38,190 nt of DNA from an uncultured Pseudoxanthomonas sp. GTDB lineage: Bacteria > Pseudomonadota > Gammaproteobacteria > Xanthomonadales > Xanthomonadaceae. Under the pieces are notes generated by a model, which did no database searches, was not told the origin of the DNA, and saw nothing but the letters and a program-made list of their open reading frames with translations. The translations under genes and the position numbers were made by a program. The DNA lies in NCBI RefSeq assembly GCF_946886695.1, contig NZ_CAMPJD010000047.1, forward strand, positions 1 to 38,190. Direction: 5' to 3'. Below, in pieces: positions 18,220 through 28,100 of the stretch (position 1 is its first letter; each line of letters starts with the position of its first letter).

Positions 18220-18225
18220 ATTGTA
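18220..18225 (-). promoter_or_regulatory. Possible -10 element of secA
   Basis: TACAAT on the minus strand would place the secA transcript start near 18212. TTGATT is found upstream, but at a 20-bp spacing, which is too long for a good sigma-70 promoter. Weak call. Confidence 0.3.
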
Positions 18226-18359
18226 GCTTGGGGCGCCGCCCGGGGAATCAAGGCGGGCCGTCAGACCGACTGGACGCCGGATGGTTCCCGGACATCGGCA
18301 GTAGCATCGGGCTTGCTCGACGCCACGCAGCATCGGGTGCCGGTCCCGCCCCGAAGAGC

Positions 18360-18377
18360 AGCGGAGCAAGCTCCGCT
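18360..18377. repeat. Short palindromic repeat downstream of the M23 gene
   Basis: AGCGGAGC-AA-GCTCCGCT is a perfect 8-bp palindrome of the same type as the pair at 14202-14278. It lies 17 bases past the M23 stop. Confidence 0.7.
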
Positions 18378-18393
18378 CCACATCAGGTCGCGG

Positions 18394-19344
18394 TCAGCCG
18401 CGCTTGATCTGCCCCACGGGCGTCGGGCCTTCGCCCAGGAACTTGCGTGGATTGACCACGCGTCCGTTCTCCCACACCTCGAAATGCACGTGCGCACCCG
18501 TGGAACGACCGGTCGAGCCGGCCTTGGCCACTTCCTGGCCCACGCGAACCAGATCGCCGGCACGCACGCTGAGGCGTGAATTGTGCGCATAGCGGGTCAC
18601 GTAGCCGTTGCCGTGGTCAACGTCGATGACGTTGCCGTAACCACCCTTCACACCGGCGAAGCTGACCACGCCATCGGCCACCGACAGCACCGGATCGCCC
18701 ACGCGGGCCTTGAAGTCGATGCCCTTGTGGTTCTGGCCGCCGCCGCCGAACGGGTCCGCACGACCGCCGAAGCCGGAGGTGATGTAGCTGTTGGCGATGG
18801 GCATGCGGCCCGGGGTCGCATTCCTGTCGAGTTCGCGGTTGAACAGCAGCGCTTCCAGCACCGACAGCTGACGGCCGGATTCGGCGAACTGCTTCTCCAG
18901 CTTGTCCACGCCCGCGGTCAGATCGGCCGGCTTCATGTCGTAGGACACGTCGTTGCCGCCTACGCCGACTGGCTCGTTGAAGTCGAACTCGCCGTCCTGC
19001 AGCTGGCCCACGCGGGTGAGGCGCTCACCGAGCGCGTTCAGGCGATTGGCCTGCGCCTGCAGCTCGCCAAGGCGCGCGGCCATGGCGTTGATTTCCTGCT
19101 GGGCACCACGGCGGACCTGCTCAAGCTCGGTATCGCGCTGCTCGGCCTTGGCCTGAAGCATCGAGACCTGCGCCATGCCGAAGGCGCTGCGCCCCCCCAC
19201 GCCGACCAGCAGGCCGGCGGCGACAAGCACCGCTGCGCTGGCGAGCGGCCGGGCGTGGAACGCGAGGCGGATTCGATAGGCACCATGGGCCGATGCATGG
19301 GCCCACCAGGTACGCGTATTGTTGACGATGGTTTTAAAGCTCAT
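18394..19344 (-). CDS. M23-family metallopeptidase (membrane-anchored peptidoglycan hydrolase-like)
   Basis: This is probably a periplasmic zinc endopeptidase acting on peptidoglycan crosslinks. It has 316 aa: a short cytoplasmic N-terminus, one membrane helix at about 33-51, a coiled coil at about 60-110 (Q/E/A-rich heptads), then the M23 domain from about 185. Zinc ligands are visible as His206 and Asp210 (NHKGID) and His287, with His285, in AHVHFEVW. GGYGNVIDVDHGNGYVTRYAHNSRL completes the fold. The domain looks complete, so catalysis is likely, although some coiled-coil M23 proteins act as regulators. The start codon is 8 bp from that of the divergent dciA gene, so its promoter must lie inside dciA. 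Confidence 0.92.
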   Translation of the reverse strand: MSFKTIVNNTRTWWAHASAHGAYRIRLAFHARPLASAAVLVAAGLLVGVGGRSAFGMAQVSMLQAKAEQRDTELEQVRRGAQQEINAMAARLGELQAQANRLNALGERLTRVGQLQDGEFDFNEPVGVGGNDVSYDMKPADLTAGVDKLEKQFAESGRQLSVLEALLFNRELDRNATPGRMPIANSYITSGFGGRADPFGGGGQNHKGIDFKARVGDPVLSVADGVVSFAGVKGGYGNVIDVDHGNGYVTRYAHNSRLSVRAGDLVRVGQEVAKAGSTGRSTGAHVHFEVWENGRVVNPRKFLGEGPTPVGQIKRG

Positions 19345-19352
19345 AGATACCG

Positions 19353-19826
19353 ATGTCTGATTCGAAGTCCAAGCCGCGCCGTACCGGCACCGCGCAACCT
19401 GCCCTGCAGGCTGCCCTGACGGATGCCGCCACCGACCCGGTGCGTCGTGCCATGTGGCTCGACGCCTTGGAACAGCAGCTTCGCCCCTGCCTGCCGCCTG
19501 CCTTGGCGCCGCATTGCCGATTGGCGAACGTGGCAGGCAAACGGCTCGTTTTTATCGTCGACTCCCCGGTGTGGCATGCCAGGCTTCGCCTCGCCGCACC
19601 CGAACTGATCAACGCGGCCCAATCCATCGGACTGGCGGTCACCGAAGTCACCGCCAAGACGAGCCTCGCGCCGCTCCATCCCGTGAAGCCTGCGCAAGAT
19701 CCGGTCGTACCTGTATCGGAGGCCTCCCGCAAAGGGCTGCAAGCGGCCCTCGACCTCCTGTCCACCCCGGACTCCGCGGGTGCTCCCACCCCGGGGGGTG
19801 GGCATCGTGGAAGGCGAAAAATTTGA
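19353..19826 (+). CDS. dciA: DUF721/DciA-family protein (probable DnaB helicase loading factor)
   Basis: DciA proteins act with the replicative helicase DnaB in bacteria that lack DnaC/DnaI. This is a 157-aa protein. The KH-like DUF721 core lies at about 30-100: LDALEQQLRPCLPPALAPHC, then LANVAGKRLVFIVDSPVWHARLRLAAPEL. The Trp in SPVWHARLR is the family hallmark. The C-terminal third (about 105-157) is polar, Pro-rich and probably disordered. ATG 19353 is used, but no Shine-Dalgarno is seen because the preceding bases are the start of the M23 gene. The position between lpxC and an M23-secA pair is shared with Pseudomonas. Identification is by motif and neighbourhood. Confidence 0.82.
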   Translation: MSDSKSKPRRTGTAQPALQAALTDAATDPVRRAMWLDALEQQLRPCLPPALAPHCRLANVAGKRLVFIVDSPVWHARLRLAAPELINAAQSIGLAVTEVTAKTSLAPLHPVKPAQDPVVPVSEASRKGLQAALDLLSTPDSAGAPTPGGGHRGRRKI

Positions 19827-20027
19827 TTCGGCCTTCACGAGGGACGGGGCATGGTACCGGCCACCGCCCGTCGGGTCGTTAGTCAGAGGTTAGAAAAGTG
19901 TTATTTCTGGCCAGATTTCCTGACTCAGTTCACACTTTCGCCAAGGCGTAACCATTCGCACACCACTGCGTGATGGTGGTGGGAAACCGGTCGACAGCGG
20001 GGTCACCGTCCGCAGAGGACGGGGGTC

Positions 20028-20942
20028 TCAGATCGCCAGGGCAGGCGTTGCGTAGATGACCGGGGACGGCGCGGCGCGGTCCTCGAACGTCACTTCTTCC
20101 CAGGCAGTGGTCTCGGCCAGCAGGGCACGGACCAGCTTGTTGTTCAGGGCATGGCCCGATTTGAAGCCTTCGTACGCCCCCAGGATCGGGTGCCCGGCGA
20201 GGTAAAGATCGCCGATGGCATCCAGGATCTTGTGGCGGACGAATTCATCCGTGTAGCGCAGGCCGTCCTCGTTCAACACCCGGAACTCGTCCAGCACGAT
20301 GGCATTGTCCATCGAACCACCCAGGCCGAGGTTGCGCTCGCGCATGTACTCCAGATCGCGCATGAAACCGAACGTGCGCGCGCGGGCGACCTCCTTGATG
20401 TAGGCACCCGTGGAGAAGTCCACTTCGGCCCGCGACTGCGAGGTCGGGATCATCGGGTGGTCGAACTTCACCGTGAAGCCCAGCTTGAAGCCGTCATACG
20501 GCTCGAAGCGCGCCACCTTGTCGCCCTCGGTCACTTCGATGGGACGGGTGATGCGGATGAAACGCTTGGGCGCATCCTGCTCGGCGATGCCGGCGGACTG
20601 GATCAGGAACACGAACGGGCCTGCGGAGCCGTCCATGATCGGCAGTTCCGCGGAGGACAGTTCCACGTAGGCATTGTCCACCCCCAGGCCGGCCATCGCC
20701 GACATCAGGTGCTCGACGGTCTGCACCTTGGCGCCTTCGCAGGTCAGCCCGGTGCACAGCGTGGTCTCGGTGACGAGTCCCGCGCTGGCGGGAATCTCCA
20801 CCACGGGCTCCAGGTCGACGCGCCGGAACACAATACCGGTGTTCACGGGGGCCGGGCGCAGGGTCATGTAGACCTTTTCGCCACTGTGCAGCCCCACGCC
20901 CGTCGCGCGGATCACGTTCTTGAGGGTGCGTTGCTGGGCCAT
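20028..20942 (-). CDS. lpxC: UDP-3-O-acyl-N-acetylglucosamine deacetylase LpxC
   Basis: This zinc amidase commits UDP-GlcNAc to lipid A synthesis. It has 304 aa, the standard length. Zinc ligands are His78 ([15 protein letters not shown]) and His237/Asp241 ([13 protein letters not shown]); the catalytic base region includes His264 (SGHALNNK). ATG 20942 gives the canonical [21 protein letters not shown]. An in-frame extension to 21224 only translates repeat DNA. The gene is last of the dcw-linked set, 326 bp after ftsZ. In E. coli the protein is controlled by FtsH proteolysis through its C-terminus; the C-terminus here (YATPALAI) ends in hydrophobic residues, which is compatible but not proof. 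Confidence 0.98.
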   Translation of the reverse strand: MAQQRTLKNVIRATGVGLHSGEKVYMTLRPAPVNTGIVFRRVDLEPVVEIPASAGLVTETTLCTGLTCEGAKVQTVEHLMSAMAGLGVDNAYVELSSAELPIMDGSAGPFVFLIQSAGIAEQDAPKRFIRITRPIEVTEGDKVARFEPYDGFKLGFTVKFDHPMIPTSQSRAEVDFSTGAYIKEVARARTFGFMRDLEYMRERNLGLGGSMDNAIVLDEFRVLNEDGLRYTDEFVRHKILDAIGDLYLAGHPILGAYEGFKSGHALNNKLVRALLAETTAWEEVTFEDRAAPSPVIYATPALAI

Positions 20943-21268
20943 TCGAAGGAATCGCAGGTAGGGGGGACCTGAGCGGGCAGCGAGAATATCACGCAGGCCA
21001 CTGAATCTTAACGGAAGAACCGGTGTGTCCCGTTCCTGCAACAACGACCTGATAGGGACGTCGTGAAAGGGCTGCCGGACCGGCGAAGGTCCGGCAGCGA
21101 AGGGACATGGCAGTGCACAGCCCCTTCCCCCGCATGCGGGGGAAGGTTGGGATGGGGGCGTCGAAGACCGCTTACTCGAACCCACGGGATGGCATTCGCG
21201 TCGACCGACTCCGCTTGCCCCCACCCTGCCCTCCCCCGCAGGCGGAGGAGGGTTCCACTTTTACACGA
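20943..21268. other. ftsZ-lpxC intergenic region
   Basis: The gap holds an inverted pair of REP-like elements (21122-21253) near ftsZ. A less GC-rich stretch near lpxC contains TAAGAT (minus strand, 21010-21005) as a possible -10. No -35 at good spacing was found and no gene is supported. Confidence 0.5.
21122..21253. repeat. Inverted pair of REP-like elements between ftsZ and lpxC
   Basis: Copy 4 (21122-21159, plus) has a perfect stem 21123-21133 with 21136-21146 and tail TTGGGATGGGGGC. Copy 5 (about 21218-21253, minus) is degenerate. Tails face each other across about 58 bp, the same arrangement as around the DUF559 gene but with no gene inside. Confidence 0.82.
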
Positions 21269-22495
21269 TCAGTCCGCCTGGCGGCGCAGGAACGCCGGGA
21301 TGTCCAGGTAGTCCGGCGGCAGGTCGGCCGCGATCGGGGCCGACGCCGGTGCGGACGGTGCCGGTGCGGCCGACCCACGGCGCAGGCCCATGCCGCTGGT
21401 GGCGGCGCTGATCGGGTCCACGGTGAAGCCGTCATCGATCGGCATGCCTGTGGTGGCGTCGCGAACCAGCTTGATCGGCGCACGCATCGGCTCGCGCAGG
21501 TCGCCGCCACGGCCGACCGGCTGGCGGGCGGCGTTGCGGTTCAGGCCGGTCGCCACCACGGTCACGCGCACTTCGTCCTGCATGTCCGGGTCCAGCACGG
21601 TGCCGACGACCACGGTCGCGTCTTCCGACGCGAAGCCTTCGATCGTGCGGCCCACTTCGTCGAACTCGGCCATCGTGAAGTCCGGGCCCGCGGTGATGTT
21701 GACCAGGATGCCGTTGGCGCCGTTGAGGTTGACGTCGTCGAGCAGCGGGTTCTGGATGGCGGCTTCCGCAGCGGCCTGCGCGCGGTCGTCGCCGCGTGCC
21801 GAACCGGTGCCCATCATGGCCAGGCCCATCTCGCTCATCACGGTGCGCACGTCGGCGAAGTCGACGTTGATCAGGCCCGGGCGGACGATCAGGTCGGCGA
21901 TGCCCTGCACGGCGCCGAGCAGCACGTCGTTGGCGGCGCGGAACGCCTGGATCATCGTCGCGTTACGGCCCAGCACGGTGATCAGCTTCTCGTTCGGAAT
22001 CGTGATCAGCGAGTCGCAGTGGTGGCTCAGTTCCTCGATGCCCTTCAGCGCGACCTGCATGCGGCGACGGCCTTCGAACGGGAACGGCTTGGTGACCACG
22101 GCGACGGTCAGGATGCCCATCTCCTTGGCCAGCTGCGCCACGACCGGTGCGGCGCCCGTGCCGGTGCCACCGCCCATGCCCGCGGTGATGAACACCATGT
22201 CGGCGCCGTCCAGCGCATCGATGATGCGCTCGCGGTCTTCCAGCGCGGCCTGGCGGCCGACTTCCGGATTCGCGCCCGCGCCCAGGCCCTTGGTGACGTT
22301 GCTGCCGAGCTGCAGCTGCAGCTTGGCACCGCAGTTCTTGATCGCCTGCGAGTCGGTGTTGGCGGTAATGAACTCCACGCCGTCCACGCTGCCGTTGACC
22401 ATGTGCGCAACGGCGTTGCCGCCGCCGCCGCCCACGCCCACGACCTTGATCACCGCATTCGGGGCCATCTTTTCAACCAGTTCGAAATGTGCCAT
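21269..22495 (-). CDS. ftsZ: Cell division GTPase FtsZ
   Basis: FtsZ is the tubulin-like protein that forms the cytokinetic ring. It has 408 aa. The nucleotide-binding region has [11 protein letters not shown], and the tubulin signature is [21 protein letters not shown] and [11 protein letters not shown] (T7-loop region) follow. A variable linker rich in Ala, Pro and Ser precedes the conserved C-terminal peptide [14 protein letters not shown], which binds FtsA and ZipA. Start ATG 22495 has AAGGA close upstream. The 86-bp gap to ftsA is the first break in the dcw array and may carry an ftsZ promoter. Confidence 0.99.
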   Translation of the reverse strand: MAHFELVEKMAPNAVIKVVGVGGGGGNAVAHMVNGSVDGVEFITANTDSQAIKNCGAKLQLQLGSNVTKGLGAGANPEVGRQAALEDRERIIDALDGADMVFITAGMGGGTGTGAAPVVAQLAKEMGILTVAVVTKPFPFEGRRRMQVALKGIEELSHHCDSLITIPNEKLITVLGRNATMIQAFRAANDVLLGAVQGIADLIVRPGLINVDFADVRTVMSEMGLAMMGTGSARGDDRAQAAAEAAIQNPLLDDVNLNGANGILVNITAGPDFTMAEFDEVGRTIEGFASEDATVVVGTVLDPDMQDEVRVTVVATGLNRNAARQPVGRGGDLREPMRAPIKLVRDATTGMPIDDGFTVDPISAATSGMGLRRGSAAPAPSAPASAPIAADLPPDYLDIPAFLRRQAD

Positions 22496-22581
22496 GTCCT
22501 TGTCCTCGTTTATTTAGTTATGTGTTGCTGGGTGGAACGAACGTCGTGATGCCTTCAACTTCGCGGTAGGTGTCGCCTCAC
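22496..22581 (-). promoter_or_regulatory. ftsA-ftsZ gap, possible ftsZ promoter
   Basis: This is the only gap between mraZ and ftsZ. It contains an unusually A/T-rich run for this genome (ATAACTAAATAA on the minus strand, 22518-22507) just above a Shine-Dalgarno. TTCGTT lies about 15 bp above TAACTA. This suggests an extra ftsZ promoter but is not proof. Confidence 0.4.
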
Positions 22582-23817
22582 TCAGAACTCGCCGCGATAC
22601 CAGTTCTGCAGTTTCTTGAACCAACTCCCCGCCTTGCCCGTGGGCAACGACGGACGCCGTGGATGTTCGATCTGGCTGCCCATCAGCAGCAGGCCCACGC
22701 CGGTGGCATGCACCGGGTTGCCGACCACTTCGCCCAGTCCGGTGACGTGTTGCGGAATGCCGACGCGCACGGGCATCTGCAGCATCTCCTCGGCCAGTTC
22801 GACCACGCCTTCCATCTTCGACGCGCCGCCCGTCAGCACCATGCCGGCGCGCACACGCTCCTCGAAACCGGAACGGCGCAGTTCCGCCTGCACCATCTCG
22901 AAGATTTCCTCGTAACGCTGCTGCACCGCCTGCGCCAGCGCATGGCGCGGCAGGCGGCGCGGCGGACGGTCGCCCACGCTGGGCACCTGGATGCTTTCTT
23001 CCGCCGTCGCCAGCTGCGCGAGCGCGCAGGCGTAGCGCACCTTGATCTGCTCGGCTTCCGGCGTGGGCGTGCGCAACATGTGCGCGATGTCGTTGGTGAC
23101 CTGGTCACCGGCGATGGGCAGCGAGGCGGTGTGGCAGATCGCGCCCTGCACGAACACCGCCAGATCAGTCGTACCCGCGCCCATGTCGACCAGCACCACG
23201 CCCAGCTCGCGCTCGTCGCTGGTCAGCACGGCGACGCTGGAGGCCAGCGAGGAGAAGATCAGGTCATCGATCTGCAGGCCGCAGCGCTGCACGCACTTGC
23301 TGATGTTCGCGGCGGCCGACTGCGCACAGAACACCAGGTGCGCATCCACTTCCAGGCGCACGCCAGTCATGCCGACCGGATTGCGGATGCCTTCCTGCGA
23401 ATTGTCCAGCTTGTACTCGCGCGGGATGGCATGGAGGATCTTCTGGTCGGCCGGGATGGCGACGGCCTTCGCCGCTTCCAGCACGCGGTCCAGGTCGCCC
23501 CAAGTCACTTCGCCGTCGCGGATCGGCACGATCCCGGGCGAGTTGCGGCATTGCACGTGGTTGCCGGAGATCGAGGCGTAGACCGAGCGGATCTCGCAGC
23601 CAGCCATCAGCTCGGCTTCCTCGATCGCGCGCTGGATCGACTGCACCGTGGATTCGATGTCCACGACGACGCCGCGCTTGAGGCCGCGCGACTCGTGCGA
23701 GCCGATGCCGATCACTTCGATCGGATTGCCCGGTGCGTACTCGCCGACCAGCGCCGTCACCTTGGAGGTGCCGATGTCCAGCCCGACGATCAGCGATTTG
23801 TCACCCTTGCGATTCAT
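22582..23817 (-). CDS. ftsA: Cell division actin-like protein FtsA
   Basis: FtsA tethers FtsZ filaments to the inner membrane and helps activate septal synthesis. From ATG 23817 it has 411 aa. The actin-like ATPase phosphate loop is VGLDIGTSKVTALVGEY near the N-terminus. The SHS2 insertion (1C domain) follows, with VVVDIESTVQSIQRAIEEAE. The second phosphate motif is GVVLVDMGAGTTDLAV, and LTGGASKMEGVVELAEE is the adenosine motif. The C-terminal amphipathic membrane helix is SWFKKLQNWYRGEF. The start overlaps the ftsQ stop by 4 bases (ATGA). A longer frame upstream is not family-like. Confidence 0.98.
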   Translation of the reverse strand: MNRKGDKSLIVGLDIGTSKVTALVGEYAPGNPIEVIGIGSHESRGLKRGVVVDIESTVQSIQRAIEEAELMAGCEIRSVYASISGNHVQCRNSPGIVPIRDGEVTWGDLDRVLEAAKAVAIPADQKILHAIPREYKLDNSQEGIRNPVGMTGVRLEVDAHLVFCAQSAAANISKCVQRCGLQIDDLIFSSLASSVAVLTSDERELGVVLVDMGAGTTDLAVFVQGAICHTASLPIAGDQVTNDIAHMLRTPTPEAEQIKVRYACALAQLATAEESIQVPSVGDRPPRRLPRHALAQAVQQRYEEIFEMVQAELRRSGFEERVRAGMVLTGGASKMEGVVELAEEMLQMPVRVGIPQHVTGLGEVVGNPVHATGVGLLLMGSQIEHPRRPSLPTGKAGSWFKKLQNWYRGEF

Positions 23818-24599
23818 GTAATGCCCTGCAGAAGACGACCCGCGGCCGCGATCGGCGCAGGCAATGGAGACGGTGTGGAAGCCGGTGGCGGCGCCTTGGG
23901 CGCTTCGCCCCAGCTGAGTGCGAACCCATTGGTGTAGCGCAGGTCCGCGCGCACCAGCGGCTGTGCCTGCGCGGCCGCCAGCAGCTGCGGCAGCATCCGC
24001 GCGAAGCGGCCCAGGCGTGGACGCGCATCGGTGCGACCGACGACCACCTGGGTGCCGTTGCCCAGCAGCAGCGACCAGCTGCCGCGCGCATCCATCACCA
24101 GCGTGGTCACGTCCAGTCCCAGCGGCGCGAACAGCTGGCGCGATTCGTTGTAGAGCGCGGTCACTTCCTGCACCTGGGAGTCCGGCCCACCCAGTTGCGG
24201 CAGATCCAGGCCGGCGAGTTCCTTCGGCACCGGAAACAGGCGCCCGTGCTCGGACAGCAGTTTGTCGTCGCCCCAGCGCGCGAACGGCTTGTGCTCGGTG
24301 ATGCGCACTTCCAGCACGTCCGGCCAGCGCTTGCGCACGTCCGCGCGTTCCACCCACGGCAGCCGCTCGACCGCGTGCTTGGCATCTTCCAGTTGGACGG
24401 CGAAGAAGCCGTGCTTCGCGTACGGCAGCACTGCGGCCTGCAACTGCGCCGCATCCACGCGTTCGAATTCGCCCTGCACGCGCAGCCTGGACAACGGCCA
24501 CCGGTCGGCGCCGATCCAGCCGTTGACCACGGCCACGACCGGCAGCGCGACCAGCGCCAGCGCCAGCAACCAGGCCATGATGCGCAGAGCGGCGTTCAT
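23814..24599 (-). CDS. ftsQ: Cell division protein FtsQ
   Basis: FtsQ is a bitopic inner-membrane protein that bridges early and late divisome proteins through FtsB/FtsL. It has 261 aa: a short cytoplasmic tail, a membrane helix at about 8-27 (MAWLLALALVALPVVAVVNG) and a POTRA domain (LSRLRVQGEFERVDAAQLQ, LPWVERADVRKRWPDVLEV). A beta domain follows with ITEHKPFARWG and GRLFPVP. The C-terminus (about 230-261) is Pro/Ala-rich. ATG 24599 overlaps the ddl stop by one base (TGATG), and its own stop overlaps ftsA by 4. Confidence 0.96.
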   Translation of the reverse strand: MNAALRIMAWLLALALVALPVVAVVNGWIGADRWPLSRLRVQGEFERVDAAQLQAAVLPYAKHGFFAVQLEDAKHAVERLPWVERADVRKRWPDVLEVRITEHKPFARWGDDKLLSEHGRLFPVPKELAGLDLPQLGGPDSQVQEVTALYNESRQLFAPLGLDVTTLVMDARGSWSLLLGNGTQVVVGRTDARPRLGRFARMLPQLLAAAQAQPLVRADLRYTNGFALSWGEAPKAPPPASTPSPLPAPIAAAGRLLQGIT

Positions 24600-25558
24600 C
24601 AGCCGGCGACCTCCGGCACGGTCTGCTCCAGGATGCGCCAGCACAGTTCCTCGAAACCGATGCCGACCTGCGCCGCCTCCTTGGGCACCAGCGAATGGCT
24701 CGTCATGCCGGGGGCGGTGTTGACCTCCATCAGCAGGAAACGTCCGTCCGCGTGACGCATTACGTCCACACGCCCCCAGCCGCTGCAGCCGGCCGCGCGG
24801 AAGCCCTCGAGCGCCAGTGCACGGATCTGCGTTTCCTCGGCCGCGTCATCCAGGCCGGGACAGAGATACTGCGTATCGTCGGCGATGTACTTGGCGTGGT
24901 AGTCGTACCAGCCCTGCGCCGGCACGATACGCACCGACGGCAGTGCGAGGTCGCCCAGGATGGCGACGGTGAACTCGCCGCCGGTCAGCATCTGCTCCGC
25001 CAGCAGCTCGCCGGGGTAGGTTGATGCGAACGTCGCGGCGGGCACGAGGTCGTCTTCGCCCAGGATGCGGAACACGCCGACACTGGACCCTTCCGCGCTC
25101 GGCTTCACGAACACGGGGAAGCCCAGCGTTCGCACCGCGGCCGCGAGGTCACCACCCTGCGGAATCCGCACGAAGCCCGCGGTCGGCAGACCGGCCGCCT
25201 GCCACACCTGCTTGGTGCGGATCTTGTCCATGGTCAGCGCAGAACCCAGCACGCCCGGGCCGGTGTACGGCACACCGAGCGACTGCAGCAGGCCCTGCAG
25301 CACGCCGTTCTCGCCGTCGCCGCCATGCAGGATGTTGAACACCCTGTCCACCTTGCCCGCGCGGATCGCTTCGATGAGGGCCGGCACGCCATCGACGGCG
25401 AACGCTTGCACGCCGCGCGCCAGCAGCGCGGCCAGCACGTTCTGGCCCGAGTTCAACGACACTTCGCGCTCGCTGGACACGCCGCCCATCAGCACGGCGA
25501 GGCGACCGAAACGGGCCGGATCCTTGAAACGCGGCGGTTGCACGGTCACGGTGGTCAT
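24599..25558 (-). CDS. ddl: D-alanine--D-alanine ligase
   Basis: This cytoplasmic ATP-grasp ligase makes the D-Ala-D-Ala dipeptide later attached by MurF. It has 319 aa. The N-terminal motif is [17 protein letters not shown] and [14 protein letters not shown] follows. The ATP-grasp core includes [16 protein letters not shown], and the C-terminal metal site is [17 protein letters not shown]. The Lys-Tyr serine loop ([17 protein letters not shown]) fits a DdlB-type enzyme. It overlaps murC by 4 bases upstream and ftsQ by one base downstream. Confidence 0.97.
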   Translation of the reverse strand: MTTVTVQPPRFKDPARFGRLAVLMGGVSSEREVSLNSGQNVLAALLARGVQAFAVDGVPALIEAIRAGKVDRVFNILHGGDGENGVLQGLLQSLGVPYTGPGVLGSALTMDKIRTKQVWQAAGLPTAGFVRIPQGGDLAAAVRTLGFPVFVKPSAEGSSVGVFRILGEDDLVPAATFASTYPGELLAEQMLTGGEFTVAILGDLALPSVRIVPAQGWYDYHAKYIADDTQYLCPGLDDAAEETQIRALALEGFRAAGCSGWGRVDVMRHADGRFLLMEVNTAPGMTSHSLVPKEAAQVGIGFEELCWRILEQTVPEVAG

Positions 25559-27009
25559 GCCGGGTCCTTCGCGGTGAAGCCATGCGCGGCGATGTGTTGC
25601 GACATGTGGCCGATGTCACCGGCCCCCATCAGCAGCAACAGGTCGCCGTCCTGCAGCACGTCCGGCAGCACGTCGACCAAGTCCGCGACCTGGCTGACCA
25701 CCACGGGTTCGTTGCGGCCACGTGCACGGATGGCGCGCGCCAGCGATTTCGCGTCAGCGCCTGCGATCGGCTGCTCACCGGCGGGGTACACCTCGCTCAG
25801 CACCAGCGCATCGACCTCCGACAGGACAGCGGCAAATGCATCGAACTGGTCGCGCGTGCGGCTGTAACGGTGCGGCTGGAAGGCCACGACCAGCCGCTTG
25901 TGCGGCCAGCCACCGCGTGCGGCGGCGAATACCGCCGCCAGTTCCTTCGGATGATGGCCGTAGTCATCGACGAGCTGCACGCGCGCGCCCTGCGGCGTGA
26001 CGATCTCGCCCAGGTCGTTGAAACGGCGGCCGATGCCGGCGAACTTCTCCAGCGCCGCCGCGATGTTCTCCGGCGACACGCCGAGCTGCCACCCGATGGC
26101 TGCCGCGGCAAGCGCGTTCTGCACGTTGTGGCGCCCTGGCAACGCCAGGCTGACGCGGATGCTCGCGTCCTCCGGCAGCCGCAGGGTGAAATGCATGCGG
26201 CCGCCGTCCTGCTCCACGTCCTCGGCACGCACGTCGGCGTTCTCCGCGAAGCCATAGCTCATCACGTGGCGCGGCGTTTCCACGGCAATGGCGGCGACTT
26301 CCGGATCGTCGATGCACAGCACCGCCAGACCGTAGAACGGCAGACGCTGCAGGAATTCGGCGAAAGCCGCTTTCACGCGTTCGAAGTCGTTGCCGTAGTT
26401 CTCCAGATGGTCCGCATCGATGTTGGTGACGATGGAGATCAGCGGATTCAGGCGCAGGAAGCTGCCGTCGCTCTCGTCGGCCTCGGCCACCAGCCACTGG
26501 CCGTCGCCGAGTTTGGCGTTGGCACCGGCCGCGAGCAGCTGGCCGCCGATCACGAAGGTCGGGTCCAGACCGCCTTCGCTCAGCACGGCGGCCGTGAGAC
26601 TCGTCGTGGTGGTCTTGCCATGCGTACCGGCGACCGCGATGCCGCGGCGGAACCGCATCAGCTCGGCCAGCATCGCCGCACGCGGAACGATCGGAATGCG
26701 CTGGCTGCGCGCCTCCATCAGCTCGGGGTTGTCGTGCTTGATGGCGCTGGAGACGACCACGCAGTCGGTGCCCAGCACGTTGGAAGCATTGTGGCCGCGC
26801 ATCACGCGCGCGCCGAGCGACGCCAGGCGACGGGTCGCGGCGTTGTCGGCGTTGTCCGAACCGGATACTTCATAGCCCAGCGTGCACAGCACTTCTGCGA
26901 TGCCGCTCATGCCGGAGCCACCGATGCCGACGAAGTGCACACGGCGGAACTCCTTCGCCAGGTTGCCGGTGTGTTGCAGGCGGCGCTCGCGTGCAGCAGC
27001 CATCATCAT
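25555..27009 (-). CDS. murC: UDP-N-acetylmuramate--L-alanine ligase
   Basis: MurC adds L-Ala to UDP-MurNAc, the first amino-acid step of peptidoglycan precursor synthesis. It has 484 aa. The UDP-binding domain has [18 protein letters not shown], and the ATP P-loop is [28 protein letters not shown] and [15 protein letters not shown], with FQPHRYSRT, complete the family signature. ATG 27009 overlaps the murG stop by 4 bases; two more ATGs follow at 27006 and 27003 and could also serve. It is the first Mur ligase in the pathway although it comes late in the operon. Confidence 0.97.
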   Translation of the reverse strand: MMMAAARERRLQHTGNLAKEFRRVHFVGIGGSGMSGIAEVLCTLGYEVSGSDNADNAATRRLASLGARVMRGHNASNVLGTDCVVVSSAIKHDNPELMEARSQRIPIVPRAAMLAELMRFRRGIAVAGTHGKTTTTSLTAAVLSEGGLDPTFVIGGQLLAAGANAKLGDGQWLVAEADESDGSFLRLNPLISIVTNIDADHLENYGNDFERVKAAFAEFLQRLPFYGLAVLCIDDPEVAAIAVETPRHVMSYGFAENADVRAEDVEQDGGRMHFTLRLPEDASIRVSLALPGRHNVQNALAAAAIGWQLGVSPENIAAALEKFAGIGRRFNDLGEIVTPQGARVQLVDDYGHHPKELAAVFAAARGGWPHKRLVVAFQPHRYSRTRDQFDAFAAVLSEVDALVLSEVYPAGEQPIAGADAKSLARAIRARGRNEPVVVSQVADLVDVLPDVLQDGDLLLLMGAGDIGHMSQHIAAHGFTAKDPA

Positions 27010-28100
27010 GCCTGCGTCCTCATGTTCGTTGCTTCCTCGAGAATGATGTCGGCGATGCGGTCGGCCGCGTCGGCCTTCGCCAGCGCGCGCGCGGCCTGCG
27101 CCATGGCCAGGCGCTTGTCGCTGTCGCCGGCCAGCTGGCGCAGCGTGGTGGCCAGCGCATCGGCCAGCGTGTCGTCCTGCTTCAGCAGCACGGCTGCGCC
27201 ACGCTCGACCAGGTATTCGGCATTGCGGGTCTGGTGGTCATCGACGGCCTGCGCGAACGGCACCAGGACGCTGGCCACGCCGACCGCACACAGCTCAGCC
27301 AGGGTCGATGCGCCGGAGCGGCAGACCACCAGGTCAGCCCATGTGTACGCGGCTGCCATGTCGGTAATGAAGGCTTCCACGCTCGCGGCGACGCCGGCGT
27401 CCGCGTAGGCCCGGGCGGCTTCGTCCCGCAGCTTCTCGCCGCATTGGTGACGCACGTCGATGCTGCCTGCCGGCAGCGTCGCGATGGCCAACGGAACCGC
27501 GAGATTCAGCGCACGCGCGCCCTGGCTGCCGCCCAACACGAGCACGCGAAGCGGGCCGCTGCGGCCAGCCATACGTTCGGCAGGCGGCGGCAGCACCGCG
27601 ATCTCGTCCCGCACCGGATTGCCGACCACTTCCTCGCGCGAAGGGAACGCGCCGGGAAAACCGGTCATGACGCGGCGCGCGACCTTCACCAGCATGCGAT
27701 TGGTGAAGCCCGCCGCGCGATTCTGTTCGTGCACCAGCAGCGGCAAGCCCATCAGGCGCGCGGCGACACCGCCGGGACCGGCAGCGAAACCACCGAAACT
27801 CACCACCGATCGCGGCGCACGGCGACGCAGCACGAAGCCTGCGGCGCGGATCGCGCGCAGCACGCGTATGGGCGCGCCCAGCAATGCCAACTTGCCCTTG
27901 CCGCGCAGGCCGGTGATGGCCAGCGTGTCCAGCGGAATGTCGTGCGGCGGCACCAGGCGCGTTTCCATTGCCCCGTCCGCGCCCAGCCAGACCACCGGCA
28001 CGCCGCGCGCGCGCAGCACCTTCGCCACGGCCAGCGCGGGGAAGATGTGGCCGCCGGTACCACCGGCCATGATCATGACGGGAGCGCCCGCAGTGTTCAT
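27006..28100 (-). CDS. murG: Lipid II synthase MurG (UDP-GlcNAc transferase)
   Basis: MurG transfers GlcNAc from UDP-GlcNAc to lipid I on the inner face of the membrane, giving lipid II. From ATG 28100 it has 364 aa. The first glycine-rich loop is [18 protein letters not shown]. Next are [18 protein letters not shown] and [14 protein letters not shown]. The second Rossmann domain has [14 protein letters not shown] and [17 protein letters not shown], and the [17 protein letters not shown] motif contacts the UDP-sugar. It overlaps ftsW by 4 bases upstream and murC by 4 downstream. Confidence 0.98.
   Translation of the reverse strand: MNTAGAPVMIMAGGTGGHIFPALAVAKVLRARGVPVVWLGADGAMETRLVPPHDIPLDTLAITGLRGKGKLALLGAPIRVLRAIRAAGFVLRRRAPRSVVSFGGFAAGPGGVAARLMGLPLLVHEQNRAAGFTNRMLVKVARRVMTGFPGAFPSREEVVGNPVRDEIAVLPPPAERMAGRSGPLRVLVLGGSQGARALNLAVPLAIATLPAGSIDVRHQCGEKLRDEAARAYADAGVAASVEAFITDMAAAYTWADLVVCRSGASTLAELCAVGVASVLVPFAQAVDDHQTRNAEYLVERGAAVLLKQDDTLADALATTLRQLAGDSDKRLAMAQAARALAKADAADRIADIILEEATNMRTQA

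Noticed and set aside
18125..19344. A SecM-like arrest peptide gene upstream of secA
   Set aside because: The interval holds the M23 gene, repeats and a hairpin; no short frame with a signal peptide and an arrest-type C-terminus was found.
19860..20027. Terminator or small RNA between dciA and lpxC
   Set aside because: A weak CCGTCC/GGACGG stem without a T-run is present near the lpxC stop and nothing else is convincing.
20943..21224. N-terminal extension of LpxC in frame
   Set aside because: It translates REP-like DNA, and LpxC proteins begin at the MAQQRTLKN position.
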